This document shows positions 23,985 to 31,560 of a stretch of 46,169 nt of DNA, piece after piece. The notes under the pieces are model-generated. The model did not search any database. It was not told where the DNA came from and saw only the letters and a program-made list of their open reading frames with translations. Numbering within the stretch: the first letter of the stretch is position 1; every line of letters begins with the position of its first letter. Made by a program: the position numbers and the translations under genes. Source of the DNA: Planctomycetales bacterium (GTDB taxonomy: Bacteria; Planctomycetota; JAKEIC01); contig JAKEIC010000086.1 of the NCBI GenBank assembly GCA_022614695.1, positions 1 through 46,169 of the forward strand, given 5' to 3'.

Positions 23985-24398
23985 CTAGAGCCCGAGCGCC
24001 GCCTTCGCCTTGTCCAGCTCGCCCGACTTCGGCCAGAGGATCATGCCGAAGCGGCCGGAGCCCGCGGCGGTCGCGGAGCCGGCGTGCATGTTCACGCCCG
24101 CGGCCGCGAGCTTCGCCAGCATGTCGTGCACGGCGCCCACCTTGTCGTCGCCGGACACGAGGATCGCCTTCTTGCCTGCCGAGAGCGCCAGCCCCGCGGC
24201 CGCGGCGGCCTTGAGGAAGCCCTCGGGCTTCTGCGGCGCCAGGTCCACCTGCGCCCGCCCGCCCCCCAGCGGGAACGCGTGGTAGGCGAGGAGGTTCACC
24301 TTCGCCCCCTTCAGCCTCTCGAGAACGCGCAACGCCGAGCCCGGCTGGTCGTCCACAGTGACGTACCAGTAGTCCACGAGTTTCGCCTTCGTCGCCAT
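23985..24398 (-). CDS. ACT-domain protein
   Basis: A 137-residue protein containing two ACT-like beta-alpha-beta-beta-alpha-beta units. The first runs YWYVTVDDQPGSALRVLERL to VNLLAYHAFPLGGGRAQVDL; the second includes KKAILVSGDDKVGAVHDML and ends with FGMILWPKSGELDKAKAALG. ACT domains bind amino acids or other small ligands and usually regulate metabolic enzymes. No catalytic domain is attached, so it may be a free-standing regulator. The ATG at 24398 lies just downstream of a perfect 11-bp hairpin that contains the Shine-Dalgarno site. Confidence 0.75.
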   Translation of the reverse strand: MATKAKLVDYWYVTVDDQPGSALRVLERLKGAKVNLLAYHAFPLGGGRAQVDLAPQKPEGFLKAAAAAGLALSAGKKAILVSGDDKVGAVHDMLAKLAAAGVNMHAGSATAAGSGRFGMILWPKSGELDKAKAALGL

Positions 24399-24399
24399 G

Positions 24400-24424
24400 G
24401 GATTCCCCCCTCCGGGGGGAATCC
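24400..24424 (-). promoter_or_regulatory. Hairpin sequestering the ACT gene ribosome binding site
   Basis: In the minus-strand transcript GGATTCCCCCC pairs perfectly with GGGGGGAATCC across a GGA loop, ending one base before the AUG at 24398. The loop and 3' arm contain the only purine-rich ribosome site (GGAGGGGGG), so folding would hide it. Confidence 0.65.
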
Positions 24425-24462
24425 TAGCGCGGGCGGGAAGGGCTGGCTACGATCGGCCCCCC

Positions 24463-25137
24463 ATGACCCGCGAGGAGTTCTACCGGAGGCTCGACCAGCG
24501 CGGGGGCGACTCGGCGGCGATCGCGGCCTTCGACCGCGCGCTCTGGGCCGACGTCGGCCAGCGGCGCGCCGTCCTCGTGACGGATCTCTCCGGGTTCACG
24601 CGGATCACGAAGGCGCGGGGGATCCTCCACTTCCTCACGGTCTTCCGCCGTTGCGTGGCCCTCGCCTCCCCCGAGATCGCGGCCGCGGGAGGGACGCTCG
24701 TGAAGACGGCCGCCGACAACCTGCTGGCCGTGTTCGCCGAGCCCGCGCAGGCCCTCGCCGCGGCGCGCGGGATGATCGCGCGCGCCGCCGCGGCGAACGC
24801 CCCCCTCGAGCCCGACGCGCACGTGCGGATCTGCGCCGGCGTGGGCTACGGCGACATCCTCCTCCTCGAGGACGACCTCTTCGGGGACGAGGTGAACGTC
24901 GCCTACAAGCTCGGCGAGGACGTCGCCCGGCCGGACGAGATCCTGATCTCCGAGCCCGCCGTCGCGCGCCTCCGCGAGCGGGGCGAGGCGCCGGAGCTGC
25001 GCGGCCCCGTGGACGAGGCGGTGGGGAGCGCGAGCCTCACCTTCTACCGGGCGGCGACGGAGGGAGAGGCGCCGGCCCGCGCGGCGAGCCGCCCCCGCCC
25101 CGCCGGCCGCAAGCGCGCGCGCCGGGCGCGCCGGTAG
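24463..25137 (+). CDS. Small class III adenylate/guanylate cyclase domain protein
   Basis: A 224-residue protein with a class III nucleotide cyclase domain. VLVTDLSGFTRIT carries the first metal Asp and GGTLVKTAADNLLAVF the second, with Lys in the purine-selecting position. FGDEVNVAYKL provides the second purine-contacting Asp and the transition-state Asn, but the usual Arg four residues later is Lys, so activity may be reduced. The C-terminus is an Arg/Lys/Ala-rich tail. It has no membrane segment and would act in the cytoplasm, making cyclic AMP or GMP if active. The ATG at 24463 is the only one fitting the conserved start (MTREEFYRRL). It diverges from the ACT gene and converges on the third kinase gene. 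Confidence 0.8.
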   Translation: MTREEFYRRLDQRGGDSAAIAAFDRALWADVGQRRAVLVTDLSGFTRITKARGILHFLTVFRRCVALASPEIAAAGGTLVKTAADNLLAVFAEPAQALAAARGMIARAAAANAPLEPDAHVRICAGVGYGDILLLEDDLFGDEVNVAYKLGEDVARPDEILISEPAVARLRERGEAPELRGPVDEAVGSASLTFYRAATEGEAPARAASRPRPAGRKRARRARR

Positions 25138-25141
25138 CCCG

Positions 25142-27100
25142 TCAGCGCACCGGGCCGAGCTCCGCCAGCCGCTCTCGGACGTGGGCCGCGAGCGGGGAGT
25201 CGGGAGCGATCCGCTCGAGGGCCTTCGCGTAGTCCGATCGGGCGCCCTCGAGGTCCCCCGTCGCTCGCCGGACGTCTCCCCGCCCCGCGAGCGCCGAGGC
25301 GTAGCCCGCGTCCGTCTCGAGAGCGCGGGTGTAGTCCTCGAAGGCCCCCTCGAGGTCCCCTCGGAGCGCCCGGGCGTTCCCCCGATTGGTCAGCGCCTTC
25401 AGGTGACGCGGGTTCCGGCCGACGGCCCGATCGTAGTCCCCGAGGGCGGCCTCGAGGTCCCCCCGCTGCTGGTGGGCGATCCCCCGGTTCACGTACGCCT
25501 CGACCTGGGAGGGGTCGAGCTCGAGGGACCGGTCGAGGTCCTCGATCGCCCCGGGCAGGTCCGCCTCGAGTAGGCGCACCGTCGCCCGCCCGTACAGGGC
25601 GCGCGAGGACTCGGGATCCGCCGCGATCGCCGCGTCGAAGTCCGACCGCGAGCGCGCGAGGTCTCCCGACTCGAGCCGGAGGAAGCCGCGCGCGGCGAGG
25701 ATCTCCGGATCCCCCGGCGCGAGCCGCTCGGCCGTCGAGAGGTCGGCGAGCGCTCCCTCGACCTCCCCGCGGAGCGAGCGGAGGCGGGCCCGCTGGCGGA
25801 GCGCCAGGAGCGGCTCCGGGTCGTGCTCGATCGCGCGGCCGAAGTCGGCGAGCGCCCCGTCCACGTCGCCCGCGGCTTCCCGGAGCAGCCCGCGGTTGAG
25901 GGCCGCGACCGCGTATCCGGGGTTCAGACCGAGCGCCCGATCGTAGTCGGCGACGGCCAGCGCGGCGTCCCCCAGGCCCGAGTGGAGGCTCGCCCTCTGC
26001 CCGTAGGCCCACGCGAGAGGCGGGCCGGAGGCGATGGCCTCGTCGTAGGCCCGGACCGCGGCGGCCCGGTCCCCCGCCGGATCCTGGTGCTCCGCCCATC
26101 CCCTCAGGAGCGCCGCCACCCAGCCCGTCTCCGCCCGGAGCTCCTCGCGCGCCTCGGACCAGGCACTCAGGCACGCCGCGCGGGCCGCCCGGGCGAGCCG
26201 TCCCTCCCGGCCGGGCACTCCGGCGAGGGCTCCGAAGGACTCGAGCACCATCCTCGAGTCGAGCCGACGCCGGTCGAACGAGAACAGCGCCGCCAGCGCA
26301 CCGTGGAGCCGCGCCGCCGCCGCCTCGGGAGCGCCCGCCGGGATCCGCTCCCATGCCTCCCGTGCCCCGGAGTCGTCCCCGGATCCCCACAGCAGGAGAC
26401 CCCGCTCGAGCCGCCAGTCGTGCCGGTCGGGCGCGCGCCGAAGCGCCTCCCCGAGGAGGCCGGCCGCCCCGCGGGGGTCCGTCGCGCGCGCGGCCCCCGC
26501 GCGGATCGCGAGCGCCTCCGCCTCCGAGGGCCTCGGCGCGCCCGGGCCGGGTGCGCCCGCGCGCGCCCCGGGCCAGATCAGGGCCGCGGCGCCGAGGACG
26601 AGGCCGCAGGCGAGGGCGGCGCCGGCGATCCTGCGGCGCGCCGCGCCCGGGGGGCGGCGCCGCGGGGGCTCGCCACGCAACAGCCGGTCCAGGTCGTCGC
26701 GGAGGGCCGCCCCGTCGGGGTAGCGTTCGCGCGCTCTCTTCGCGAGGCAGATCGTCGCCACCCTCGCGACCGGGCGGGGAACGTCGGGCGCGCGCGCGCG
26801 GAGGCCCGGCGGCTCGGCGAGGAGCACCTGTCCCACCACCGCCGCGTCGGACTCCCCCTCGAACGGCCGTCCCCGTGCGATCATCTCGTAGAGGACGCAA
26901 CCGAGGCTCCAGACGTCGGTCGCCGCGGTGAGGGACGAGACCTCTCCGCGCGCCTGCTCGGGGGACATGTAGGCGGGGGTGCCCAGGGCCTCGCCGGTAT
27001 GGGTGAGCTTCGAGCCCGTCGCGACGGACTTCGCGAGGCCGAAGTCGGCGAGGACGGCGCGGGTCGTGCCGATGAGGTCCCTCGGCCCCGGCGCGCTCAC
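25142..27100 (-). CDS. N-terminally truncated Ser/Thr kinase, TM and TPR (third of three)
   Basis: A 652-residue protein starting at GTG 27100, which overlaps the previous stop by 4 bp (GTGA) and has AAGGAG at good spacing, so this start is well supported. DFG is at residues 19-21 (VLADFGLAKSVATG), then GTPAYMSPEQARGEVSSLTA, ATDVWSLGCVLYEM and the rest of the kinase C-lobe to LDRLLRGEPP. The glycine loop, the ATP-binding Lys and the HRD loop are absent, so about 140 residues of a normal Hanks kinase are missing. A membrane segment (IAGAALACGLVLGAAALIW) follows, then about ten 34-residue TPR units such as ALADFDRAIEHDPEP. It cannot be an ordinary ATP-using kinase alone. It may be a pseudokinase sensor or a decayed gene. 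Confidence 0.8.
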   Translation of the reverse strand: MSAPGPRDLIGTTRAVLADFGLAKSVATGSKLTHTGEALGTPAYMSPEQARGEVSSLTAATDVWSLGCVLYEMIARGRPFEGESDAAVVGQVLLAEPPGLRARAPDVPRPVARVATICLAKRARERYPDGAALRDDLDRLLRGEPPRRRPPGAARRRIAGAALACGLVLGAAALIWPGARAGAPGPGAPRPSEAEALAIRAGAARATDPRGAAGLLGEALRRAPDRHDWRLERGLLLWGSGDDSGAREAWERIPAGAPEAAAARLHGALAALFSFDRRRLDSRMVLESFGALAGVPGREGRLARAARAACLSAWSEAREELRAETGWVAALLRGWAEHQDPAGDRAAAVRAYDEAIASGPPLAWAYGQRASLHSGLGDAALAVADYDRALGLNPGYAVAALNRGLLREAAGDVDGALADFGRAIEHDPEPLLALRQRARLRSLRGEVEGALADLSTAERLAPGDPEILAARGFLRLESGDLARSRSDFDAAIAADPESSRALYGRATVRLLEADLPGAIEDLDRSLELDPSQVEAYVNRGIAHQQRGDLEAALGDYDRAVGRNPRHLKALTNRGNARALRGDLEGAFEDYTRALETDAGYASALAGRGDVRRATGDLEGARSDYAKALERIAPDSPLAAHVRERLAELGPVR

Positions 27101-29361
27101 CGCCGCGGCTCCTTCTCCGGACGCCGCTGCATCTCGCACTCGGCGATCCAGGATCGGACGTCCCCGGCCTTCGGGTGGTCGGGGGCCAGGGCGAGGAATC
27201 GCCGGAAGGCGGCGATCGCCCCGTCCCAGTCGCCCGTCTCCTGGAGCAGCACCCCGAGGTTCACGTGCGCTTCCGGGAAGCCGGGCTGGACGCGCGCCGC
27301 CTCGCGCAGGTCCTCGCCCGCCGCGACCCGGTCCCCGAGCTCGCGGCGAGCGAGCGCGCGATTCACGAGCGCCGCGCCGAAGGTGGGCCGCGCTCGGAGA
27401 GCCGCCGAGAGGTCCTCGACGGCTCCGGCCGGGTCCCCGAGCGCGCTCCGCGCCTCCGCGCGCGCGAAGAGGACGTCGGGGTCCCCCGGCGCGCGCCGGA
27501 GGGCCTCCTCGTAGTCGGCGAGCACCTCGGCCCCCGCCCCGCCCGCCAGGCGCGCTCCCGCCCGCTCGACCCGGAGCGGCACGTCGTCGGGCCGGAGACG
27601 CAGGGCCCCGTCGTAGGCCTCGACCGCGGCGGCGTGCCGCCCGAGCCGGAACCTCGCGCGGGCCAGGGCCTCGAGGGTCTCCGGGGACTGCGCCCGGAGG
27701 GCGAGGGCCCGCTCCAGGTCCTCGACCGCCCCGGTGAGGTCCCCCACGCGGGTCCGCAGGACGCCGCGGTTGTGCCAGACGTCGGGATCCCCGTCGCAGA
27801 GGCGCGCCAGCTCGGTGAAGTCCCCGATCGCCCCCGGGCCGTCCCCGAGCCGGGCGCGGAGCTGCGCTCGCGCTCGCCATCCCTCGGTCCGCGCCGGATC
27901 GAGTCGCAAGCACTCGCGGAGGTCCTCGAGCGCCCCCGCGGCGTCCCCCGCCTCGTCGCGGACGATGGCGCGGTTCAGATGGAGGACGGGGTCGCCGGGC
28001 TGGAGCCGGAGCGCCTCCCCCAGGTCCTCGAGCGCCCCCCCGAGATCGCCGAGCCTCCGGCGAGTCTCGCCCCGGTTCAGCCAGGCCTCCCGCAGGTCCG
28101 CCTGGAGGGCGATCGCCCGGTCGAAGTCGGCGAGCGCCCCGCGCGGGTCGCCCTCCGCTCGCCGGGCGAGGCCCCGCATCTGGAGGGCGGGCGCGTACTC
28201 GGGACGGATCCGGAGGGCCGCCTCGATCTCCTCGAGGGCGCCGCGGGGATCGCCGCGCGCGTAGCGGAGGAGGCCCCGGTCGTAGTGGACCGGGGCGAGC
28301 GGGATCCCCTCCTCGATCACACGGCCGTACTCCCGGATCGCCCGGTCCCGGTCGCCGTCCGGGTCGTGGCTCTCGACGTAGGCCCGCACGAGGGAGGCCA
28401 CCCATCCCTCGTCGGAGGCGATGGCCTCCCGGGCCTCCCGCCACCGTCCGCGGGCGGTGGCGGCGAGGCCCCTCGCGAGGCGCGATTCCGGGCCGGGCTC
28501 GCCCGCGAGCTCGGCGAGCGCCTCTGCCGTGCCGGCGGGCGCGCCGGCGAGGGCGTAGAGACTCGCGATCGCGGCGGCGAGGCGGGCGCGCGGGGACTCC
28601 GGGGCCGCTCTCGGCACCTCGGCCCACGCGGCCCGCGCCGCGGATTCCTCGCCGAGCCCCCAGAGCAGGAGTCCCCGGTCGTGCCGCCAGTCGTGCCGTC
28701 CGGGCTCCGCGGCGAGCGCCTCGCCGAGGAGCCGAGCCGCCTCGCGCGGGTCGGTCGAGCGGACGGCCCGCGCCCGCGCCGCGAGCTGCTCGGGGCGGGA
28801 CGGTGCGCCCGGCGGGAGGGGGCCGGAGCCCGTCGGCGCTCCTCCGGCCCACACGAGCGCGATCGCGAGGGCCGCCGCGGCCGCCGCCGCTCCAGCCGCC
28901 AGCCGGAGCCGACTCTCCGCCCCGGGCGCGCGGGCGCGGACCGGCTCTCCGCGAAGGAGACGGTCGAGGTCGTCGCGGAACGCCGCCGCATCGGGGGTGC
29001 GGGACGGCACCGCCTTCGCGAGCGCCGCGTGGAGCAGGGCCTCGACGGCCCGCGGCGCGTCCGGCCGGAGCCGTCGGAGCCGCGTCGGCTCCCGGGTGAG
29101 GATCCCGGCGATCACCCCCGCGGTCGTCGCTCCTTCCCACGGAGGCCGCCCGGAGACCATCTCGTAAAGGACGCAGCCGAGGCTCCAGACGTCCGTGGCC
29201 GGCGCGAGCGAGGAGACCTCCCCGCGGGCCTGCTCGGGGGACATGTAGGCCGGGGTGCCCAGGGCCTCGCCCGTGCGCGTGAGCTTCGAGCCCGTCGCGA
29301 TGGACTTGGCGAGGCCGAAGTCGGCGAGGAAGCAGTTCACGGTTGACGGTTCACGATTCAC
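27097..29361 (-). CDS. N-terminally truncated Ser/Thr kinase, TM and TPR (second of three)
   Basis: A roughly 754-residue protein with the same architecture: DFG (FLADFGLAKSIATG), GTPAYMSPEQARGEVSSLAP, ATDVWSLGCVLYEM, kinase C-lobe, a membrane segment (LAAGAAAAAAALAIALVWA) and a long TPR array ending near RFLALAPDHPKAGDVRSW. The region upstream of DFG is a 7-bp tandem repeat that encodes TVNREPSTVNCFL, and the P-loop, catalytic Lys and HRD loop are missing. Possible starts are the GTG at 29361 or the GTG at 29340; neither has a strong ribosome site, and the open frame continues upstream only as a shadow of the first kinase gene. Its stop overlaps the third kinase gene start. Confidence 0.75.
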   Translation of the reverse strand: MNREPSTVNCFLADFGLAKSIATGSKLTRTGEALGTPAYMSPEQARGEVSSLAPATDVWSLGCVLYEMVSGRPPWEGATTAGVIAGILTREPTRLRRLRPDAPRAVEALLHAALAKAVPSRTPDAAAFRDDLDRLLRGEPVRARAPGAESRLRLAAGAAAAAAALAIALVWAGGAPTGSGPLPPGAPSRPEQLAARARAVRSTDPREAARLLGEALAAEPGRHDWRHDRGLLLWGLGEESAARAAWAEVPRAAPESPRARLAAAIASLYALAGAPAGTAEALAELAGEPGPESRLARGLAATARGRWREAREAIASDEGWVASLVRAYVESHDPDGDRDRAIREYGRVIEEGIPLAPVHYDRGLLRYARGDPRGALEEIEAALRIRPEYAPALQMRGLARRAEGDPRGALADFDRAIALQADLREAWLNRGETRRRLGDLGGALEDLGEALRLQPGDPVLHLNRAIVRDEAGDAAGALEDLRECLRLDPARTEGWRARAQLRARLGDGPGAIGDFTELARLCDGDPDVWHNRGVLRTRVGDLTGAVEDLERALALRAQSPETLEALARARFRLGRHAAAVEAYDGALRLRPDDVPLRVERAGARLAGGAGAEVLADYEEALRRAPGDPDVLFARAEARSALGDPAGAVEDLSAALRARPTFGAALVNRALARRELGDRVAAGEDLREAARVQPGFPEAHVNLGVLLQETGDWDGAIAAFRRFLALAPDHPKAGDVRSWIAECEMQRRPEKEPRR

Positions 29362-29369
29362 AGTCCACG
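29335..29369 (+). repeat. Heptanucleotide tandem repeat at kinase truncation point
   Basis: Five 7-bp units read on the plus strand as GTTCACG, GTTGACG, GTTCACG, ATTCACA and GTCCACG. They end where kinase similarity of the second gene begins, two codons before the strand leading to DFG. Confidence 0.85.
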
Positions 29370-29390
29370 GTCCGCCGCCGGCGCCACGGG

Positions 29391-31469
29391 CTACCTCGAT
29401 CCCTCGCGGAGCCGCGCCTCGGCCTCCTCGAGCCAGGCCCGCAGGCGCTCGTGGTCGTGGATGCCCGGGGCGACCTCGAGCGCCCGGCGGAGCGCCTCGG
29501 CGGCCCCCCGCCAGTCGCGCTTCATCCGCAGGACTTGCCCCAGGTTGGCGAGCGCCTCGGGGTAGTCGGGAGCGACCCTCACGGCCTCGCGGAAGTCGGA
29601 GGCGGCCCGGTCGAGGTCCCCCCGCCGCATCTGCAGCGATCCGCGGTTGTTGAGCGCCACCTTGAAGTCCGGCCGGAGGCGGAGGGCCATCGAGTAGTCC
29701 GACTCGGCTGCTGCGAGGTCGCCCAGCCGATCCCGCGCGTGCCCGCGGGCGAAGTACGCCTCGGGGACGTCCCCTCCCACCCGGAGCGCCTCGGTGTAGG
29801 CCTCGACAGCCCTCCCGAGGTCGCCCTGGTCCCGGCGGACGTTCCCGAGGTTGAAGGCCGCGTGGTAGCAATGGGGATCGCGGCTCAGGGCGCTCGCGAA
29901 GTCCTCGGCGGCGCCCCCGAGGTCACCCTGGGCGTGCCGGACGTTCCCGCGACCGAGGAGCGCCTCCGGGAGTCCGGGGGCCCCGGCGAGCGCCGCCTCG
30001 AAGTCCTCGAGCGCTCGCGCATGGTCGCCCCGAGCGGCGCGGCGATTCCCGCGGGAGACGCGCGCGGGCGCGAGCCCGGGTTCGAGCCGGAGCGCCTTCT
30101 CGGTGTCGGACGCCGCTCCCGCCGGGTCCCCCAGCGAGAGCCGGACCTCGGCCCGGAAGTGCCACGAGAGCGAGTCGTCCGGCTTCACGGCGAGGGCCGC
30201 CTCGACGTCCTCAAGCGCCCCCGCCAGGTCGCCGACCCCCAGCCGGTATCCAGCCCGGTTCCGCAGCAGGAGCGGGTCCCCCGGCATGAGCCGCAGGGCG
30301 TGCCCGACATCCTCGATCGCGCCCGCGCGATCCCCGAGGGACCAGCGCGCGGCGGCCCGGTGGACGTGGACCCACGGAAAGAGCGCCGCCTCGGCGAGGG
30401 CGGCGGTGTACGAGGCCTCGCCCGCCGCCGCGTCCCCGGCCGGGTCGTGGATCTCGGCCTCGCCGCGGAGGAGGTGGGCCTCCCAGCCCGCCACTCCGCC
30501 CAGTTCGCGGCGCGCGTCCTGCCAGCGCCCCTCCTGGAGGGCGATCGCGGCGCGGGCGATCGCCGCCTCGCGCCCGCCCCCCTCGGCCGCGGCGAGGAGG
30601 TCGGGACGGGCCTCGCGGGCGCGGAACCGGTCCCCCTCGAGCCGGAAGTCGGCCTCGAGCCCCCGGTAGAGGATCGCCCCGGCTCGCTCGGGGGCGCCGG
30701 CCGGGACCCGCCCCCACTCCTCGCGCGCCTCGTCCCCGCGTCCCGCGGCCCAGAGGAGGAGCCCCCTCTCCACGCGCCACGCCGCGGCCGACGGATGTTC
30801 CGGCGCGGCCCCGAGCGCCTCCTCGAGCCACTTCGCCCCCTCGGCCGGGGCCGTCAGCCTCCTCTCGCGGGCCCTGGCCGCGAGCGCCTCGGCCCGCGCG
30901 TGGGGCGAGGGCCCCGGCGCGGCGGGAGTCTTCGCGGCACCGTCCGTCCCGACGAGGGCCGCGAGAGCGGCAGCGCCCGCGAGCGCGCCCGCCGCGACGA
31001 GGGCCCGCCACCGCCGCCTCCGCGGACGCCGGCGAGGCCGCTCTCCCCGGAGGAGCCTGTCCAGGTCCTCCCGGAGCGCCGCCGCGTCCGGAGCGCGCTC
31101 CCCGGCGCGCTTCGCGAGGCAGGCGGCGACCACGTCCGCGACATCGCGGGGGAGCCCCGGGACCGTCCGGCGCGGGTCGGGCGGCTCCGCGAAGACCACC
31201 CGCTGCAGGACCGCGGCGGCCGAGTCGTCCCCGAACGGGGTCCTCCCGCAGACCATCTCGTAGAGGAGGCACCCCAGCCCCCACACGTCGGTCGCCGGCG
31301 TCAGGCCGGAGACCTCGCCCCGGGCCTGTTCGGGGGACATGTAGGTCGGGGTGCCCAGGGACTGGCCGGTGCGGGTGAGGCGGGAGCCCGTGGTCACGGA
31401 CTTCGCGAGCCCGAAGTCGGTGAGGAAGCAGTTCACGGTTGCACGTCCACAGTCCACCGCGGGCCCCAC
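29391..31469 (-). CDS. N-terminally truncated Ser/Thr kinase, TM and TPR (first of three)
   Basis: A 692-residue protein. DFG (FLTDFGLAKSVTTG) is at about residues 18-20, followed by GTPTYMSPEQARGEVSGLTP, ATDVWGLGCLLYEM and the C-lobe to LDRLLRGERP, an Arg-rich stop-transfer and membrane segment (ALVAAGALAGAAALAALVG), then TPR units such as AVEAYTEALRVGGDVPEAYF. As in the next two genes, the N-lobe and HRD loop are missing. The residues before DFG are encoded by a 7-bp repeat. The GTG at 31469 is the longest in-frame start, with AGAGGG about 15 bases upstream, which is farther than usual. Only about 90 bp separate it from the divergent ileS, leaving no room for the missing 140 residues. The second kinase gene follows within about 30 bp. 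Confidence 0.75.
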   Translation of the reverse strand: MGPAVDCGRATVNCFLTDFGLAKSVTTGSRLTRTGQSLGTPTYMSPEQARGEVSGLTPATDVWGLGCLLYEMVCGRTPFGDDSAAAVLQRVVFAEPPDPRRTVPGLPRDVADVVAACLAKRAGERAPDAAALREDLDRLLRGERPRRRPRRRRWRALVAAGALAGAAALAALVGTDGAAKTPAAPGPSPHARAEALAARARERRLTAPAEGAKWLEEALGAAPEHPSAAAWRVERGLLLWAAGRGDEAREEWGRVPAGAPERAGAILYRGLEADFRLEGDRFRAREARPDLLAAAEGGGREAAIARAAIALQEGRWQDARRELGGVAGWEAHLLRGEAEIHDPAGDAAAGEASYTAALAEAALFPWVHVHRAAARWSLGDRAGAIEDVGHALRLMPGDPLLLRNRAGYRLGVGDLAGALEDVEAALAVKPDDSLSWHFRAEVRLSLGDPAGAASDTEKALRLEPGLAPARVSRGNRRAARGDHARALEDFEAALAGAPGLPEALLGRGNVRHAQGDLGGAAEDFASALSRDPHCYHAAFNLGNVRRDQGDLGRAVEAYTEALRVGGDVPEAYFARGHARDRLGDLAAAESDYSMALRLRPDFKVALNNRGSLQMRRGDLDRAASDFREAVRVAPDYPEALANLGQVLRMKRDWRGAAEALRRALEVAPGIHDHERLRAWLEEAEARLREGSR
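31431..31458 (+). repeat. Heptanucleotide tandem repeat at kinase truncation point
   Basis: Four 7-bp units read on the plus strand as GTTCACG, GTTGCAC, GTCCACA and GTCCACC. They immediately precede, in kinase orientation, the FLTDFG start of homology in the first kinase gene. Confidence 0.8.
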
Positions 31470-31513
31470 GGCGACCGAGTCTACCCTCTTCCCGCGACCG
31501 AGGACCGCGGAGT

Positions 31514-31541
31514 GCGGACTGTGGACTGTGGAGTGTGGACT
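31514..31541 (+). repeat. Heptanucleotide tandem repeat upstream of ileS
   Basis: Four 7-bp units GCGGACT, GTGGACT, GTGGAGT and GTGGACT between the first kinase gene and ileS. Read on the other strand they are AGTCCAC units, a rotation of the family seen at 31431-31458. Confidence 0.8.
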
Positions 31542-31560
31542 CTCTACGATCCCGCGCCCC

